From positions 1 through 64,000 of the forward strand of contig NZ_BOPH01000061.1 in NCBI RefSeq assembly GCF_016863655.1: DNA of 64,000 nt. The letters are read 5' to 3'. This stretch comes from Virgisporangium ochraceum (lineage in GTDB: Bacteria; Actinomycetota; Actinomycetes; Mycobacteriales; Micromonosporaceae). Made by a program: the position numbers and the translations under genes. Positions within the stretch are counted from its first letter, which is position 1. Each line of letters begins with the position of its first letter. Positions 32,899-41,044 of the stretch are shown piece by piece. Below the pieces are notes generated by a model, which worked only from the letters and a program-made list of their open reading frames with translations, made no database searches and was not told the DNA's origin.

Positions 32899-35523
32899 GT
32901 GCCAGATGATCGCGCCACCTTCGGCCAGCCCAGCTCCGCGGTCCGCCGGGCGCTGCGCCGGGCCCGCGACGGGAGCCAGCTCGACGTCACCGAGGCGGCC
33001 GTTCTGCTCGCCGCCCGCGGGGAGGCGCTCGACGACCTGCTCGCCGCCGCCGGTGCCGTCCGCGACGCGGGCCTGGCCGACGCCGGGCGGCCGGGCGTGG
33101 TCACGTACTCGAAGAAGGTCTTCATCCCGCTCACGCGGCTGTGCCGCGACCGCTGCCACTACTGCACGTTCGCCACCGTGCCGCACAAGCTGCCGGCCGC
33201 GTTCCTCGACCGCGACGAGGTGCTCGCGATCGCCAAGGAAGGCGCCGCGCAGGGCTGCAAGGAGGCCCTGTTCACGCTCGGCGACCGCCCCGAGGACCGC
33301 TGGGAGCAGGCCCGCGAGTGGCTCGACGCCCGCGGCTACGACTCCACGCTCGACTACGTGCGGGCGATGGCCATCGCCGTGCTGGAGGAGACCGGTCTCC
33401 TCCCGCACCTCAACCCCGGCGTCATGAGCTGGGCCGACCTGCAGCGGCTCAAGCCGGTCGCGCCGAGCATGGGCATGATGCTCGAGACCACCGCCACCCG
33501 GCTCTGGTCGGAGAAGGGCGGCCCGCACTACGGCTCGCCCGACAAGGACCCCGCCGTGCGCCTGCGCGTCCTGGAGGACGCCGGCCGGGTCAACGTCCCG
33601 TTCACGACGGGCATCCTCATCGGCATCGGCGAGAACCTCACCGAGCGGGCCGAGTCGCTGTTCGCGCTCCGGAAGGTGTCCCGCGAGTACGGGCACATCC
33701 AGGAGGTCATCGTCCAGAACTTCCGGGCCAAGCCCGACACGGCGATGCGCGGGATGCCCGACGCCGAACTCGACGACCTCGCCGCCACCGTGGCGGTCGC
33801 CCGGCTGGTCCTCGGACCGGGAGCACGGATCCAGGCGCCGCCGAACCTCATTGGTGACGAGTACGCGCTCCTGCTCAGGGCCGGCATCGACGACTGGGGC
33901 GGCGTCTCGCCGGTGACCCCCGACCACGTCAACCCCGAGCGCCCGTGGCCGCAGATCGACGAGCTCGCGGCCCGCTCCAGGGCCGCCGGATTCCAACTGC
34001 GGGAACGGCTCACCATCTACCCGCGCTACGCGAAGCAGGGCGACCCCTGGCTCGACCCGCGCCTGAGCGCACACGTGGCCGCGCTGATCGACGTCACCAC
34101 CGGGCTGGCGAACGAGAAGGCCTACCCGAAGGGCCTGCCGTGGCAGGAGCCCGACGGCGGCTTCGAGTCGACCGGCCGCACCGACCTGCACGCCGACATC
34201 GACGTCGCCGGCCGTACGAGCGACCGCCGCGGCGACTTCGACTCCGTCTACGGCGACTGGGCCGAGGTGAAGAACGCCGCGGAGCTGGCGTCGCCTGGAC
34301 TGAGGAGTGCAGGGAGCGAAGCGACCCGAGCGACGAGGGAAGGCGGCGCCTCCGGAAGCTCCACGGCCCGCGCGAGCGGAGCGAGCGCCAACAGCTCAGT
34401 CCGGCCGGTCGAGCGGATCGACGGAGACGCCATGGCCGCGCTCAAGGTCGCCGAGTCGGACCCCGGCGCGCTGCTCACCCGGTCCAACGAAGATCTTGCC
34501 CTGGCTCTGTTCACCGCGACCGGCGCGGCGCTCGACGCGCTGACGAACCTCGCCGACCGACTGCGCCGCGACACCGTCGGCGACGACGTCACGTACGTTG
34601 TGAACCGCAACATCAACTTCTCGAACGTCTGCTACGTGGGCTGCCGGTTCTGCGCGTTCGCGCAGCGTGAGCGCGACGCCGACGCCTACCGCCTGTCGGT
34701 CGACGAGGTGGCCGACCGGGCCGAGGAGGCCTGGCGGGCCGGCGCCACCGAGGTGTGCCTGCAGGGCGGCATCGACCCGAAGCTGCCGGTGACCGCCTAC
34801 GCCGACATCGTGCGGGCGATCAAGGAGCGCGTGCCGGGCATGCACGTGCACGCGTTCAGCCCGATGGAGATCGCGACCGGGTCGGCGAAGGCCGGCGTAT
34901 CGGTGCGCGAGTGGCTCCTGTCGCTTCGTGAGGCGGGGCTGGACACGATCCCGGGTACGGCGGCCGAGATCCTCGACGACGAGGTGCGCTGGATCCTCAC
35001 CAAGGGCAAGCTGCCGGCCGCCACCTGGGTGGAGGTCGTCGGCACCGCGCACGAGGTGGGCCTGCGGTCGAGCGCCACCATGATGTACGGCCACGTCGAC
35101 CAGCCGCGGCACTGGCTCACGCATTTCCGGGTGCTCGCCGACCTCCAGGACCGCACGGGCGGCTTCACCGAGTTCGTGGCGCTCCCGTTCGTCCACACGA
35201 ACGCACCGATCTACCTGGCCGGCATCGCGCGGCCCGGACCGACGATGCGCGACAACCGAGCGGTGCACGCCATGGCCCGGGTGCTGCTGCACGGGCGCAT
35301 CCCCAACATCCAGTGCTCCTGGGTGAAGCTGGGCGACGAAGGCACCGCCATGATGCTGAACGGCGGCTGCAACGACCTCGGCGGAACCCTGATGGAGGAG
35401 ACGATCTCGCGGATGGCGGGGTCGGGCCACGGGTCTCTCCGGACGGTGGAGCAGCTCCACGCGATGGCCGCGCTGGCCGGTCGGCCGGCTCGCGAACGCA
35501 CCACCACATATGCCCGCGCGTAG
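32899..35523 (+). CDS. fbiC: FO synthase FbiC (CofG-CofH fusion)
   Basis: This encodes 874 residues with two radical-SAM halves. The CofG half has CRDRCHYC, and the CofH half, starting near residue 530, has CYVGCRFC. Together they make the deazaflavin Fo from 5-amino-6-ribitylaminouracil and tyrosine. I take GTG 32899 as start. The Shine-Dalgarno sequence is poor, and the further upstream codons are Arg-rich. Between the halves, residues 466-505 form an unusual Ser/Ala/Gly/Arg linker encoded by a 106-base segment bounded by inverted 8-base repeats. The radical-SAM motifs are intact, so the enzyme should be active. Confidence 0.95.
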   Translation: MPDDRATFGQPSSAVRRALRRARDGSQLDVTEAAVLLAARGEALDDLLAAAGAVRDAGLADAGRPGVVTYSKKVFIPLTRLCRDRCHYCTFATVPHKLPAAFLDRDEVLAIAKEGAAQGCKEALFTLGDRPEDRWEQAREWLDARGYDSTLDYVRAMAIAVLEETGLLPHLNPGVMSWADLQRLKPVAPSMGMMLETTATRLWSEKGGPHYGSPDKDPAVRLRVLEDAGRVNVPFTTGILIGIGENLTERAESLFALRKVSREYGHIQEVIVQNFRAKPDTAMRGMPDAELDDLAATVAVARLVLGPGARIQAPPNLIGDEYALLLRAGIDDWGGVSPVTPDHVNPERPWPQIDELAARSRAAGFQLRERLTIYPRYAKQGDPWLDPRLSAHVAALIDVTTGLANEKAYPKGLPWQEPDGGFESTGRTDLHADIDVAGRTSDRRGDFDSVYGDWAEVKNAAELASPGLRSAGSEATRATREGGASGSSTARASGASANSSVRPVERIDGDAMAALKVAESDPGALLTRSNEDLALALFTATGAALDALTNLADRLRRDTVGDDVTYVVNRNINFSNVCYVGCRFCAFAQRERDADAYRLSVDEVADRAEEAWRAGATEVCLQGGIDPKLPVTAYADIVRAIKERVPGMHVHAFSPMEIATGSAKAGVSVREWLLSLREAGLDTIPGTAAEILDDEVRWILTKGKLPAATWVEVVGTAHEVGLRSSATMMYGHVDQPRHWLTHFRVLADLQDRTGGFTEFVALPFVHTNAPIYLAGIARPGPTMRDNRAVHAMARVLLHGRIPNIQCSWVKLGDEGTAMMLNGGCNDLGGTLMEETISRMAGSGHGSLRTVEQLHAMAALAGRPARERTTTYARA
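34297..34402. repeat. Palindrome-bounded segment in the FbiC interdomain linker
   Basis: GGACTGAG at 34297-34304 and its exact inverse CTCAGTCC at 34395-34402 bound a segment rich in GAGCGAAGCGAC-like words. It encodes the atypical Gly/Ser/Arg linker between the CofG and CofH halves. This could be a small inserted repeat that stayed in frame. Confidence 0.55.
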
Positions 35524-35645
35524 GTGGGTGACTACACACCGTTGAGCGTTACCTAGCACCGTACTGGGTCGATAACAGTGCGGCGTGGCAGTTTCGCACC
35601 CGCTGTGAATTCCTTGCTCAACCGGGCCCAATTATCAGGTTCGGC

Positions 35646-35675
35646 TTGACGATGCACGCATTACACGCGTGTAAT
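35646..35675 (+). promoter_or_regulatory. whiB promoter with 16-bp palindrome over the -10
   Basis: TTGACG (35646-35651) and TGTAAT (35670-35675) are 18 bases apart and form a sigma-70-like promoter about 150 bases before whiB. The -10 lies inside the perfect palindrome ATTACACGCGTGTAAT (35660-35675), an obvious operator. The half sites TTAC/GTAA resemble BldD sites, but the spacer is six rather than five bases. The rest of the 303-base gap holds no gene that I can see. Confidence 0.55.
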
Positions 35676-35826
35676 TTCACGGGGGAGGTTCGAGCGGTGT
35701 GGTCAAACCCGTACCGAACGGACCTTGAAAGACACACGTCACCGCGAGAGAAAGACCAGAACAAGCGCCTTCCGCGTGGGGGGTTGCGCCGGTGATCCAA
35801 CCGGCGCGCAGTAAGGAGGCACGCTG

Positions 35827-36084
35827 ATGGACGGCCAGGTCGTAGTGGCCGATCTGCTTGGTAACGCTCCGGAGTGGCAGGAGCGCGCTCTGTGCGCGCA
35901 GACGGACCCGGAGGCGTTCTTCCCGGAGAAGGGCGGCTCCACCCGCGAGGCCAAGCGGATCTGCACCCGGTGCGAGGTGCGCGCCGAGTGCCTCGAGTAC
36001 GCACTCGGCTCCGACGAACGGTTCGGAATCTGGGGTGGGCTCTCGGAACGTGAGCGCCGCAAGCTGAAGCGCCGCGCCGCTTAG
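35827..36084 (+). CDS. WhiB-family iron-sulfur transcription factor
   Basis: This encodes 85 residues. The four iron-sulfur cysteines are C23, C46, C49 and C55 (ALCAQTD, then ICTRCEVRAEC). They are followed by GIWGGLSERERRKLKRR, the Wbl turn and basic tail. The size and sequence fit the WhiB/WhmD (WhiB2) subgroup that works with WhiA in sporulation septation and cell division. AAGGAGG lies at a good distance from the ATG at 35827. It stands at the head of the block metallopeptidase - DUF3499 - manB seen in many actinobacteria. Confidence 0.95.
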   Translation: MDGQVVVADLLGNAPEWQERALCAQTDPEAFFPEKGGSTREAKRICTRCEVRAECLEYALGSDERFGIWGGLSERERRKLKRRAA

Positions 36085-36139
36085 AAAAGCAGGGCGGCGC
36101 CCGCGCCGGCTCGGCTGGCTCGAGGCGCCGCTTAGTGTC

Positions 36140-36170
36140 AGGAACGCCCGCCCTCGAGGCGGGCGTTCCT
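36140..36170. terminator. Bidirectional terminator between whiB and the convergent gene
   Basis: AGGAACGCCCGCC, loop CTCGA, GGCGGGCGTTCCT is a perfect 13-bp stem followed by TCTAT. It lies 55 bases after whiB and 12 bases beyond the stop of the gene on the other strand, so it can serve both. Confidence 0.85.
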
Positions 36171-36182
36171 CTATGTGCGGGA

Positions 36183-36632
36183 TCAGGTGTCGAGGTCGTC
36201 GGGGCTCACGCCGAGAAGGTTCGCCACCTGCTCGACGATCACGTCGTGGATGAGATCGGCGAGATCGTCACGGTCGCTGGCGCGCAGTTCGAGGGGACGC
36301 CGGTAGAGCACGATCCTCGGCGGCAGACCCTGCCGGCCCGGCCGCCCCGGCAGCAGGCGGGCCAGCGGCACCTCGCCGTCCTCCAGCACGTCGGAGTCGT
36401 AGACGTTCAGCTCGGGCGGCACGTCCTCCACCGCGAACTCGACGCCGGCCAGCTCACCGGCGAACCGGCCCTCCAGCGCCTCGACGGCGTCGAGCACCAG
36501 GTCGTCGAAGATCTCGGCGCGGGTGCGCGCCAACGGCACCGAAGCGGGCACGAGCCGGCCACGCAGGCCACGGCCGTGCCGATCGCGCCCGCGGCGCCCG
36601 GGCCCGCGGCTGCGTCGATCAGGGGAACTCAC
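36183..36632 (-). CDS. Metallopeptidase-family (DUF1025/MtfA-like zincin) protein with degenerate site
   Basis: This encodes 149 residues. An Arg-rich head of 25 residues is followed by VPLARTRAEIFDDLVLDAVEALE and VEFAVEDVPPELNVYD. The segment LIHDVIVEQVANLLG sits where minimal zincins of this family carry HExxH. Here it reads HDxxV, so zinc catalysis is doubtful, as in the WhiB-linked actinobacterial subgroup. I start at GTG 36632 (VSSPDRRSRG). It converges on whiB and diverges from the DUF3499 gene. Confidence 0.75.
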   Translation of the reverse strand: MSSPDRRSRGPGRRGRDRHGRGLRGRLVPASVPLARTRAEIFDDLVLDAVEALEGRFAGELAGVEFAVEDVPPELNVYDSDVLEDGEVPLARLLPGRPGRQGLPPRIVLYRRPLELRASDRDDLADLIHDVIVEQVANLLGVSPDDLDT

Positions 36633-36776
36633 GCAGCCAGCGTACCGACGCCACGACCGGCGCAGATACCGCAGTCCACCCAGCGGCGTGTCGCGGCTCA
36701 CGGACCCCGGGTGGCTCGACGGCGTGTCGCGGGCCATTCGGCCTTTCGTGGGACCCGGGAGCGATAACGTTCCGCC

Positions 36777-37127
36777 GTGAGGTCACCACGGCGCTGCTCC
36801 CGCAACGGCTGCCCCCGGCTGCCGGTCGCGACGCTGACGTACGTGTATGCGGAGTCGACCGCGGTCGTGGGGCCACTGGCTTCGTACGCCGAGCCCCATT
36901 CCTACGACCTGTGCGAGCCGCACGCCCGCAGCCTCACCGCCCCCCGCGGCTGGGAACTGGTCCGCCACGACGGCGAGTTCGAGCCGCCGCCCCCCACCTC
37001 GGACGACCTGGTGGCCCTGGCCGACGCCGTACGTGAAGCCGCTCGTCCGGTTCAGCGGCAGGGCGACTTCCCGGAAACTGCTGGTCTTGGTCGGCGGGCG
37101 CATTTGCGGGTCATTCCGCCTGCCTAG
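36777..37127 (+). CDS. DUF3499 family protein
   Basis: This encodes 116 residues. RRCSRNGCPRLPVATLTYVYAESTAVV and YDLCEPHARSLTAPRGWELV are the conserved parts of DUF3499, an actinobacterial family with a likely Cys/His zinc site (CxxxxC...CxxH). The function is unknown. In related genomes it normally precedes the phosphomannomutase gene, which here is 9.8 kb further on. Confidence 0.88.
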   Translation: MRSPRRCSRNGCPRLPVATLTYVYAESTAVVGPLASYAEPHSYDLCEPHARSLTAPRGWELVRHDGEFEPPPPTSDDLVALADAVREAARPVQRQGDFPETAGLGRRAHLRVIPPA

Positions 37128-37243
37128 GTTTTTCCGTCGTCGTGGGGTTCGGGGGTCACCCCAGTCCCGCCACCCGCTCTTCGAGGCTTGGAGGGGGTTG
37201 GGCCAGCTACGGGTGGCCCGCCTGTCGACAGGGACCAGCTAGA

Positions 37244-37561
37244 GAGCCTGTTTCCGAACCTGGCGTGTGGGACGTGGTAGGTCCGGTCCGGCGTGGTGGG
37301 GATCGATGAGGGCGGGCTCTTGGCAGACCTGACCGATGCCCGAGTAGGCGGTCCTGGCGGCGATGCTGGCGGTGCCGGCCTGTCACCGGCCCAGCTGAGG
37401 CCGGCCTGAACGCCACCACCGTCGGGCGTCCTGCACGCGGTCTCCTACCTGGTCGACCACGGCATCAAATGGAGGGAGCCGCCGACCGATTCCCCGCCCT
37501 GGCAGACCGTCTACGGCCTGTTCGCCCGCTGGTGCGCCGAAACAAGATCAGAAACAGGCTC
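37244..37561 (+). mobile_element. Decayed IS5-type element with terminal inverted repeats
   Basis: GAGCCTGTTTC (37244-37254) and its inverse GAAACAGGCTC (37551-37561) end a 318-base segment. Inside, frames at about 37323-37400 and 37428-37545 read like pieces of an IS5-family transposase: LTDAR, then YLVDHGIKWREPPTDSPPWQ and TVYGLFARWC. They are interrupted by stops and shifts. It is too short for a full transposase and is either an internal deletion product or a MITE. The remaining bases from 37128 to 37627 hold nothing else that I can identify. Confidence 0.75.
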
Positions 37562-37608
37562 CACAGCTGGTCCCGCCACCTTCACGCTTTCAAGGGGGAC
37601 AGGCGCGT
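37428..37608 (+). pseudogene. Transposase fragment (IS5 family, DDE)
   Basis: An open frame without a start encodes VLHAVSYLVDHGIKWREPP and then PPWQTVYGLFARWCAE. This is the N-terminal winged-helix-like part common to IS5-group transposases. The catalytic DDE part is absent, and the frame runs through the right inverted repeat to a stop near 37608. It is a remnant. Confidence 0.7.
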
Positions 37609-37627
37609 GATGCTGGACCAAACCGCC

Positions 37628-38974
37628 CTACAGACGTGACCAGGCCTCAGAGAGAACGGAACGGAGAATCGACTCGATCTCCGCGAAGTGGGACTCGTCG
37701 CAGATCAGGGGCGGGGCCAGCTGCACCACGGGGTCGCCGCGGTCGTCGGCACGGCAGTACAGGCCGGCCTCGAAGAGGGCCTTGGACAGGAAGCCGCGCA
37801 GGAGGCGTTCGGACTCCTCCGCCGAGAACGTCTCCTTCGTGGTTTTGTCCTTCACCAGCTCGATGCCGTAGAAGTAGCCGTCGCCGCGTACGTCGCCGAC
37901 GATCGGCAGGTCGTAGAGCTTCTCGAGGTGGGAGCGGAAGGCGTCGCGGTTGCGGCGCACGTGGCCGTTGAGGTCCTCGCGTTCGAAGAGGTCGAGGTTG
38001 GCCATCGCGACAGCGGCGCCCACCGGGTGGCCGCCGAACGTGATGCCGTGCGCGAAGGTGCTGGTGCCGTGCAGGAAGGGCTCGGCGATGCGGTCGCTCA
38101 CGATCATGGCGCCGAGGGGGATGTAGCCGCTGGTCAGGCCCTTGGCGCAGGTGATGATGTCGGGCTGGTAGCCGAACCGCGTGGCGCCGAAGTACTCGCC
38201 GAGGCGGCCGAACGCGCAGATGACCTCGTCGGAAACCAGCAGCACGTCGTGGCGGTCGCAGATCTCGCGGACCCGCTCGAAGTAGCCGGGCGGGGGCGGG
38301 AAGCAGCCGCCCGCGTTCTGCACCGGCTCCAGGTAGACGGCCGCGACCGTGTCAGGGCCCTCCAGCTCGATGGCCTCCTCGATGCGGTCGGCGGCCCAGC
38401 GGCCGAACTCCTCCGGCGTGTCGCCGGCCCCCTCCGGCCGCCGGTAGAAATTGGTGTTGGGCACCCGGAACGTCGACGGCACCAGCGGCTCGAAGTCCTG
38501 CTTCAGGGCCGGGATACCGGTGATCGACAGGGCGCCCATCGTGGTGCCGTGGTAGGCGATCTGCCGGGAGATGACCTTGTGCTTGCCGGGCTTGCCGACC
38601 TTGCGGAAGTAGGAGCGGGCGAGCTTCCACGCGCTCTCCACGGCCTCGGAGCCGCCCGCGGTGAAGAAGACCCGGTTCAGGTCACCCGGCGCCAGGCCCG
38701 CGAGCCGTTCGGCGAGGGCGATGGCGGACGGGTGTGCGTACGACCAGATGGGAAAGTAGGCGAGCTCGCTGGCCTGCTTGGCCATGGCGTCCGCCAGCTC
38801 CTGCCGTCCGTGGCCGACCTGCACCACGAACAGGCCGGCGAGGCCGTCGAGGTAGCGCTTGCCGTGAGCGTCCCAGATGTAGGCGCCCTCGCCGCGCACG
38901 ATCGTCGGCGGTGCGGTGTCCGCGTACGCCGCCATCCGGCTGAAGTGCATCCACAGGTGGTCGTGAGCGCTCAT
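37628..38974 (-). CDS. Class III (omega) aminotransferase
   Basis: This encodes 448 residues. GGSEAVESAWKLARSYFR, SDEVICAFGRLGEYFG and the PLP lysine in TCAKGLTSGYIPLGA are present. This group includes putrescine:pyruvate, beta-alanine:pyruvate and taurine aminotransferases. The ATG at 38974 overlaps the TGA of the Lrp gene. With an APC permease upstream and an aldehyde dehydrogenase and a ureohydrolase nearby, an amine such as putrescine is the likely donor. That is inference from context. Confidence 0.88.
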   Translation of the reverse strand: MSAHDHLWMHFSRMAAYADTAPPTIVRGEGAYIWDAHGKRYLDGLAGLFVVQVGHGRQELADAMAKQASELAYFPIWSYAHPSAIALAERLAGLAPGDLNRVFFTAGGSEAVESAWKLARSYFRKVGKPGKHKVISRQIAYHGTTMGALSITGIPALKQDFEPLVPSTFRVPNTNFYRRPEGAGDTPEEFGRWAADRIEEAIELEGPDTVAAVYLEPVQNAGGCFPPPPGYFERVREICDRHDVLLVSDEVICAFGRLGEYFGATRFGYQPDIITCAKGLTSGYIPLGAMIVSDRIAEPFLHGTSTFAHGITFGGHPVGAAVAMANLDLFEREDLNGHVRRNRDAFRSHLEKLYDLPIVGDVRGDGYFYGIELVKDKTTKETFSAEESERLLRGFLSKALFEAGLYCRADDRGDPVVQLAPPLICDESHFAEIESILRSVLSEAWSRL

Positions 38975-39429
38975 CGGGTCCCCCAGGAGTAGGTCTGTTT
39001 CGCGAGTTTCAGGTACACGAAAGTCTCGGTCGTGGTGACGCCGGGAATCATCCGCACGGTGTCGTTGAGCAGCTTGAGGAGGTGGTCGTCGTCGGTGCAG
39101 ACCATCTCGGCCAGCAGGTCGTAGCCGCCGGCGCACATGACCACGTAGTCGATCTCCGGCACGGCGGCCAGCGCCTCGGCGACGCTGCGCAGGTCACCGG
39201 TCACCTTGATGCCGATCATCACCTGGCGGGTGAAACCGAGCGTCAAGGGATCGGTGACCGCGACGATCTGCATCACGTTGTTGTCGAGTAACCGCTGCAC
39301 CCGTTGCCGTACCGCCGCCTCGGACAGCCCGACCACCTTGGCCAGCGCGGCGTAGGACATCCGCCCGTCACGCTGAAGCTGTTCGATGATGAGCTTGTTC
39401 GTGTCGTCGAGTACGGACTCGGTAGTCAT
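38971..39429 (-). CDS. Lrp/AsnC family transcriptional regulator
   Basis: This encodes 152 residues. The N-terminal helix-turn-helix is YAALAKVVGLSEAAVRQRVQ, and the C-terminal part is the RAM ligand domain (GGYDLLAEMVCTDDDHLLKLL). It lies between the permease (four bases upstream) and the aminotransferase (overlapping) and probably senses an amino acid or amine to control this operon. The palindrome at 41018-41037 is a candidate operator. Confidence 0.93.
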   Translation of the reverse strand: MTTESVLDDTNKLIIEQLQRDGRMSYAALAKVVGLSEAAVRQRVQRLLDNNVMQIVAVTDPLTLGFTRQVMIGIKVTGDLRSVAEALAAVPEIDYVVMCAGGYDLLAEMVCTDDDHLLKLLNDTVRMIPGVTTTETFVYLKLAKQTYSWGTR

Positions 39430-39433
39430 GGTT

Positions 39434-40951
39434 TCAGGATGCCGCTTCGTCGGTGCCGACGAATTCCCCGGTCTCGGTGACGACAGTGTCGGAGCGCAGG
39501 GTCTCGCCCCGGAAGAACGCCGGCGCCATCACGTTCCAGACGATCATGAAGACGACACCGAGCACCATCGATCCGACCCCGAGCACGAACGCGCCGCCCA
39601 CGCCGAGGATCGTCGTCTCGGTGTTCTCCGGGTCGAGCAGGTCGATACCGGTGCGCACCATCGCGACGAACAGGATCACCCCGCCGAGGAACGGCAGGAT
39701 CACCTTCTGCAGGGCGGGCTTCAGGCCCCTACCGATCTCGCGGCGGAACGCCCAGGCCGACGTGAACCCGGTGAGCCCGTAGTAGAACGCGATCAGCAGG
39801 CCGATCGAGAGGATCAGGTCGTACATGGCCGCGGTGCTGATGAAGTACAGCCCGCCGTAGAACACCGCCGACACGATGCCCATCGCCCAGGTCGACACGC
39901 TCGGCGTCTGGAAGCGGGGGTTCACCGTGGCGAACGTCTTCGGCAGCGCCTTGTAGGCCGCCATCGCCAGCGTGCCGCGGGCGGTGGGCAGGATCGTCGT
40001 CTGCGTCGACGCGGCCGCCGACGTGAGCACCGCGATGATCAGCAGCTTGACGCCCCACGACCCCATCGCCGCCTCGCCGGTGACGCCGAGCACGTCATCG
40101 GTGTGCTCGGGGTTCGCCAGCCCGATGCCCTCGGTGCCGACGCCGGCGTAGGCCTGCGCCGCCACGGTGACCACCACGTACGTGAGCACCAGCACGATCG
40201 TCGACAGGACGGCCGCCCGGCCCGGGTTCACGTGCGGGTCGGTCGTCTCCTCGTTGGCGGCGACCGCCGAGTCCCAGCCCCAGTAGATGAACACGGCCAG
40301 GAGGAAACCCGCGGACAGCGCGCTGAACGACAGCCCGACCGGGTTGAACCACGACAGTGACGGGGTGATCGCCTGGTCGCCGGCGGTGCCCGCGTAGACC
40401 TGCCACAGCGCGACGACCGAGAAGAGCGCCAGCACCGCCAGCTCGGCCGCGAGCAGGAAGTACTGCGTACGCGCGGACAGCTCGATGCCCCGCCAGGCGA
40501 TGAACGTCATGACGAGGATCCACACGATGCCGAGCGCCACGACCGCGCCCTCGCTGGCCTCGATGCCGAACAGCGAGTACGTGTACAGCGCCGCGATCTC
40601 GGCCAGCGACGCCATCACGATGACGTCGGCCATGATCAGTGCCCAGCCGCTGAGCCAGCCGGCGCGCGGCCCGAACACCTTCGCGGTCCAGGTGAAGTTG
40701 GTGCCGCAGTCGGGCGTCGCGGCGTTGAGCGACTTGTAGGCGTAGGAGATGAACAGGATCGGAACGAACGCGATGAGCATGATGACCGGCGCCTTCTCGC
40801 CGACCTCCGCGGAGATTCCGCCGAGGACGGCCGCCAGGCTGTAACCGGGCGCGGTGGACGCGACCCCGATCACGATGCTGGAAAGCAGTCCGATCGCGCC
40901 GAGTTTGAGGCCTTTGCCGGCAACTTCGGGAGCGGGCGAGGTGGTGGTCAT
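39434..40951 (-). CDS. APC-superfamily amino acid/amine permease
   Basis: This encodes 505 residues with about twelve hydrophobic helices. The family start is IGLLSSIVIGVASTAPGYSLAAV, with NFTWTAKVFGPRAGWLSGWAL further on. It would import an amino acid or polyamine by proton symport. It is the first gene of the unit permease - Lrp - aminotransferase and diverges from the saccharopine-dehydrogenase-like gene. The N-terminus MTTTSPAPE is preceded by a GAGG at some distance. Confidence 0.92.
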   Translation of the reverse strand: MTTTSPAPEVAGKGLKLGAIGLLSSIVIGVASTAPGYSLAAVLGGISAEVGEKAPVIMLIAFVPILFISYAYKSLNAATPDCGTNFTWTAKVFGPRAGWLSGWALIMADVIVMASLAEIAALYTYSLFGIEASEGAVVALGIVWILVMTFIAWRGIELSARTQYFLLAAELAVLALFSVVALWQVYAGTAGDQAITPSLSWFNPVGLSFSALSAGFLLAVFIYWGWDSAVAANEETTDPHVNPGRAAVLSTIVLVLTYVVVTVAAQAYAGVGTEGIGLANPEHTDDVLGVTGEAAMGSWGVKLLIIAVLTSAAASTQTTILPTARGTLAMAAYKALPKTFATVNPRFQTPSVSTWAMGIVSAVFYGGLYFISTAAMYDLILSIGLLIAFYYGLTGFTSAWAFRREIGRGLKPALQKVILPFLGGVILFVAMVRTGIDLLDPENTETTILGVGGAFVLGVGSMVLGVVFMIVWNVMAPAFFRGETLRSDTVVTETGEFVGTDEAAS

Positions 40952-40987
40952 GGGTACCGTCCTCAAGGCCGAGGGGAGCCTGCTGCG

Positions 40988-41016
40988 TTTATCGCAGGTT
41001 ATGAGCTTCTTGACAA
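40988..41016 (-). promoter_or_regulatory. Promoter candidate of the permease operon
   Basis: On the minus strand TTGTCA (41016-41011) and GATAAA (40993-40988) are 17 bases apart, close to the sigma-70 consensus, 37 bases before the permease ATG. Confidence 0.5.
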
Positions 41017-41017
41017 G

Positions 41018-41037
41018 GGTTTCCGTGGCAGGAAACC
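41018..41037. promoter_or_regulatory. Palindromic operator candidate in the divergent gap
   Basis: GGTTTCC, six-base spacer GTGGCA, GGAAACC lies between the permease and saccharopine-dehydrogenase-like genes, next to the permease -35. An Lrp-type regulator encoded two genes away could bind here. That pairing is an inference. Confidence 0.5.
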
Positions 41038-41044
41038 TGAGGTG

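Noticed and set aside
35660..35675. BldD binding site over the whiB promoter
   Set aside because: The TTAC/GTAA half sites are separated by six bases rather than the five of the usual site, so I report only an unassigned palindrome.
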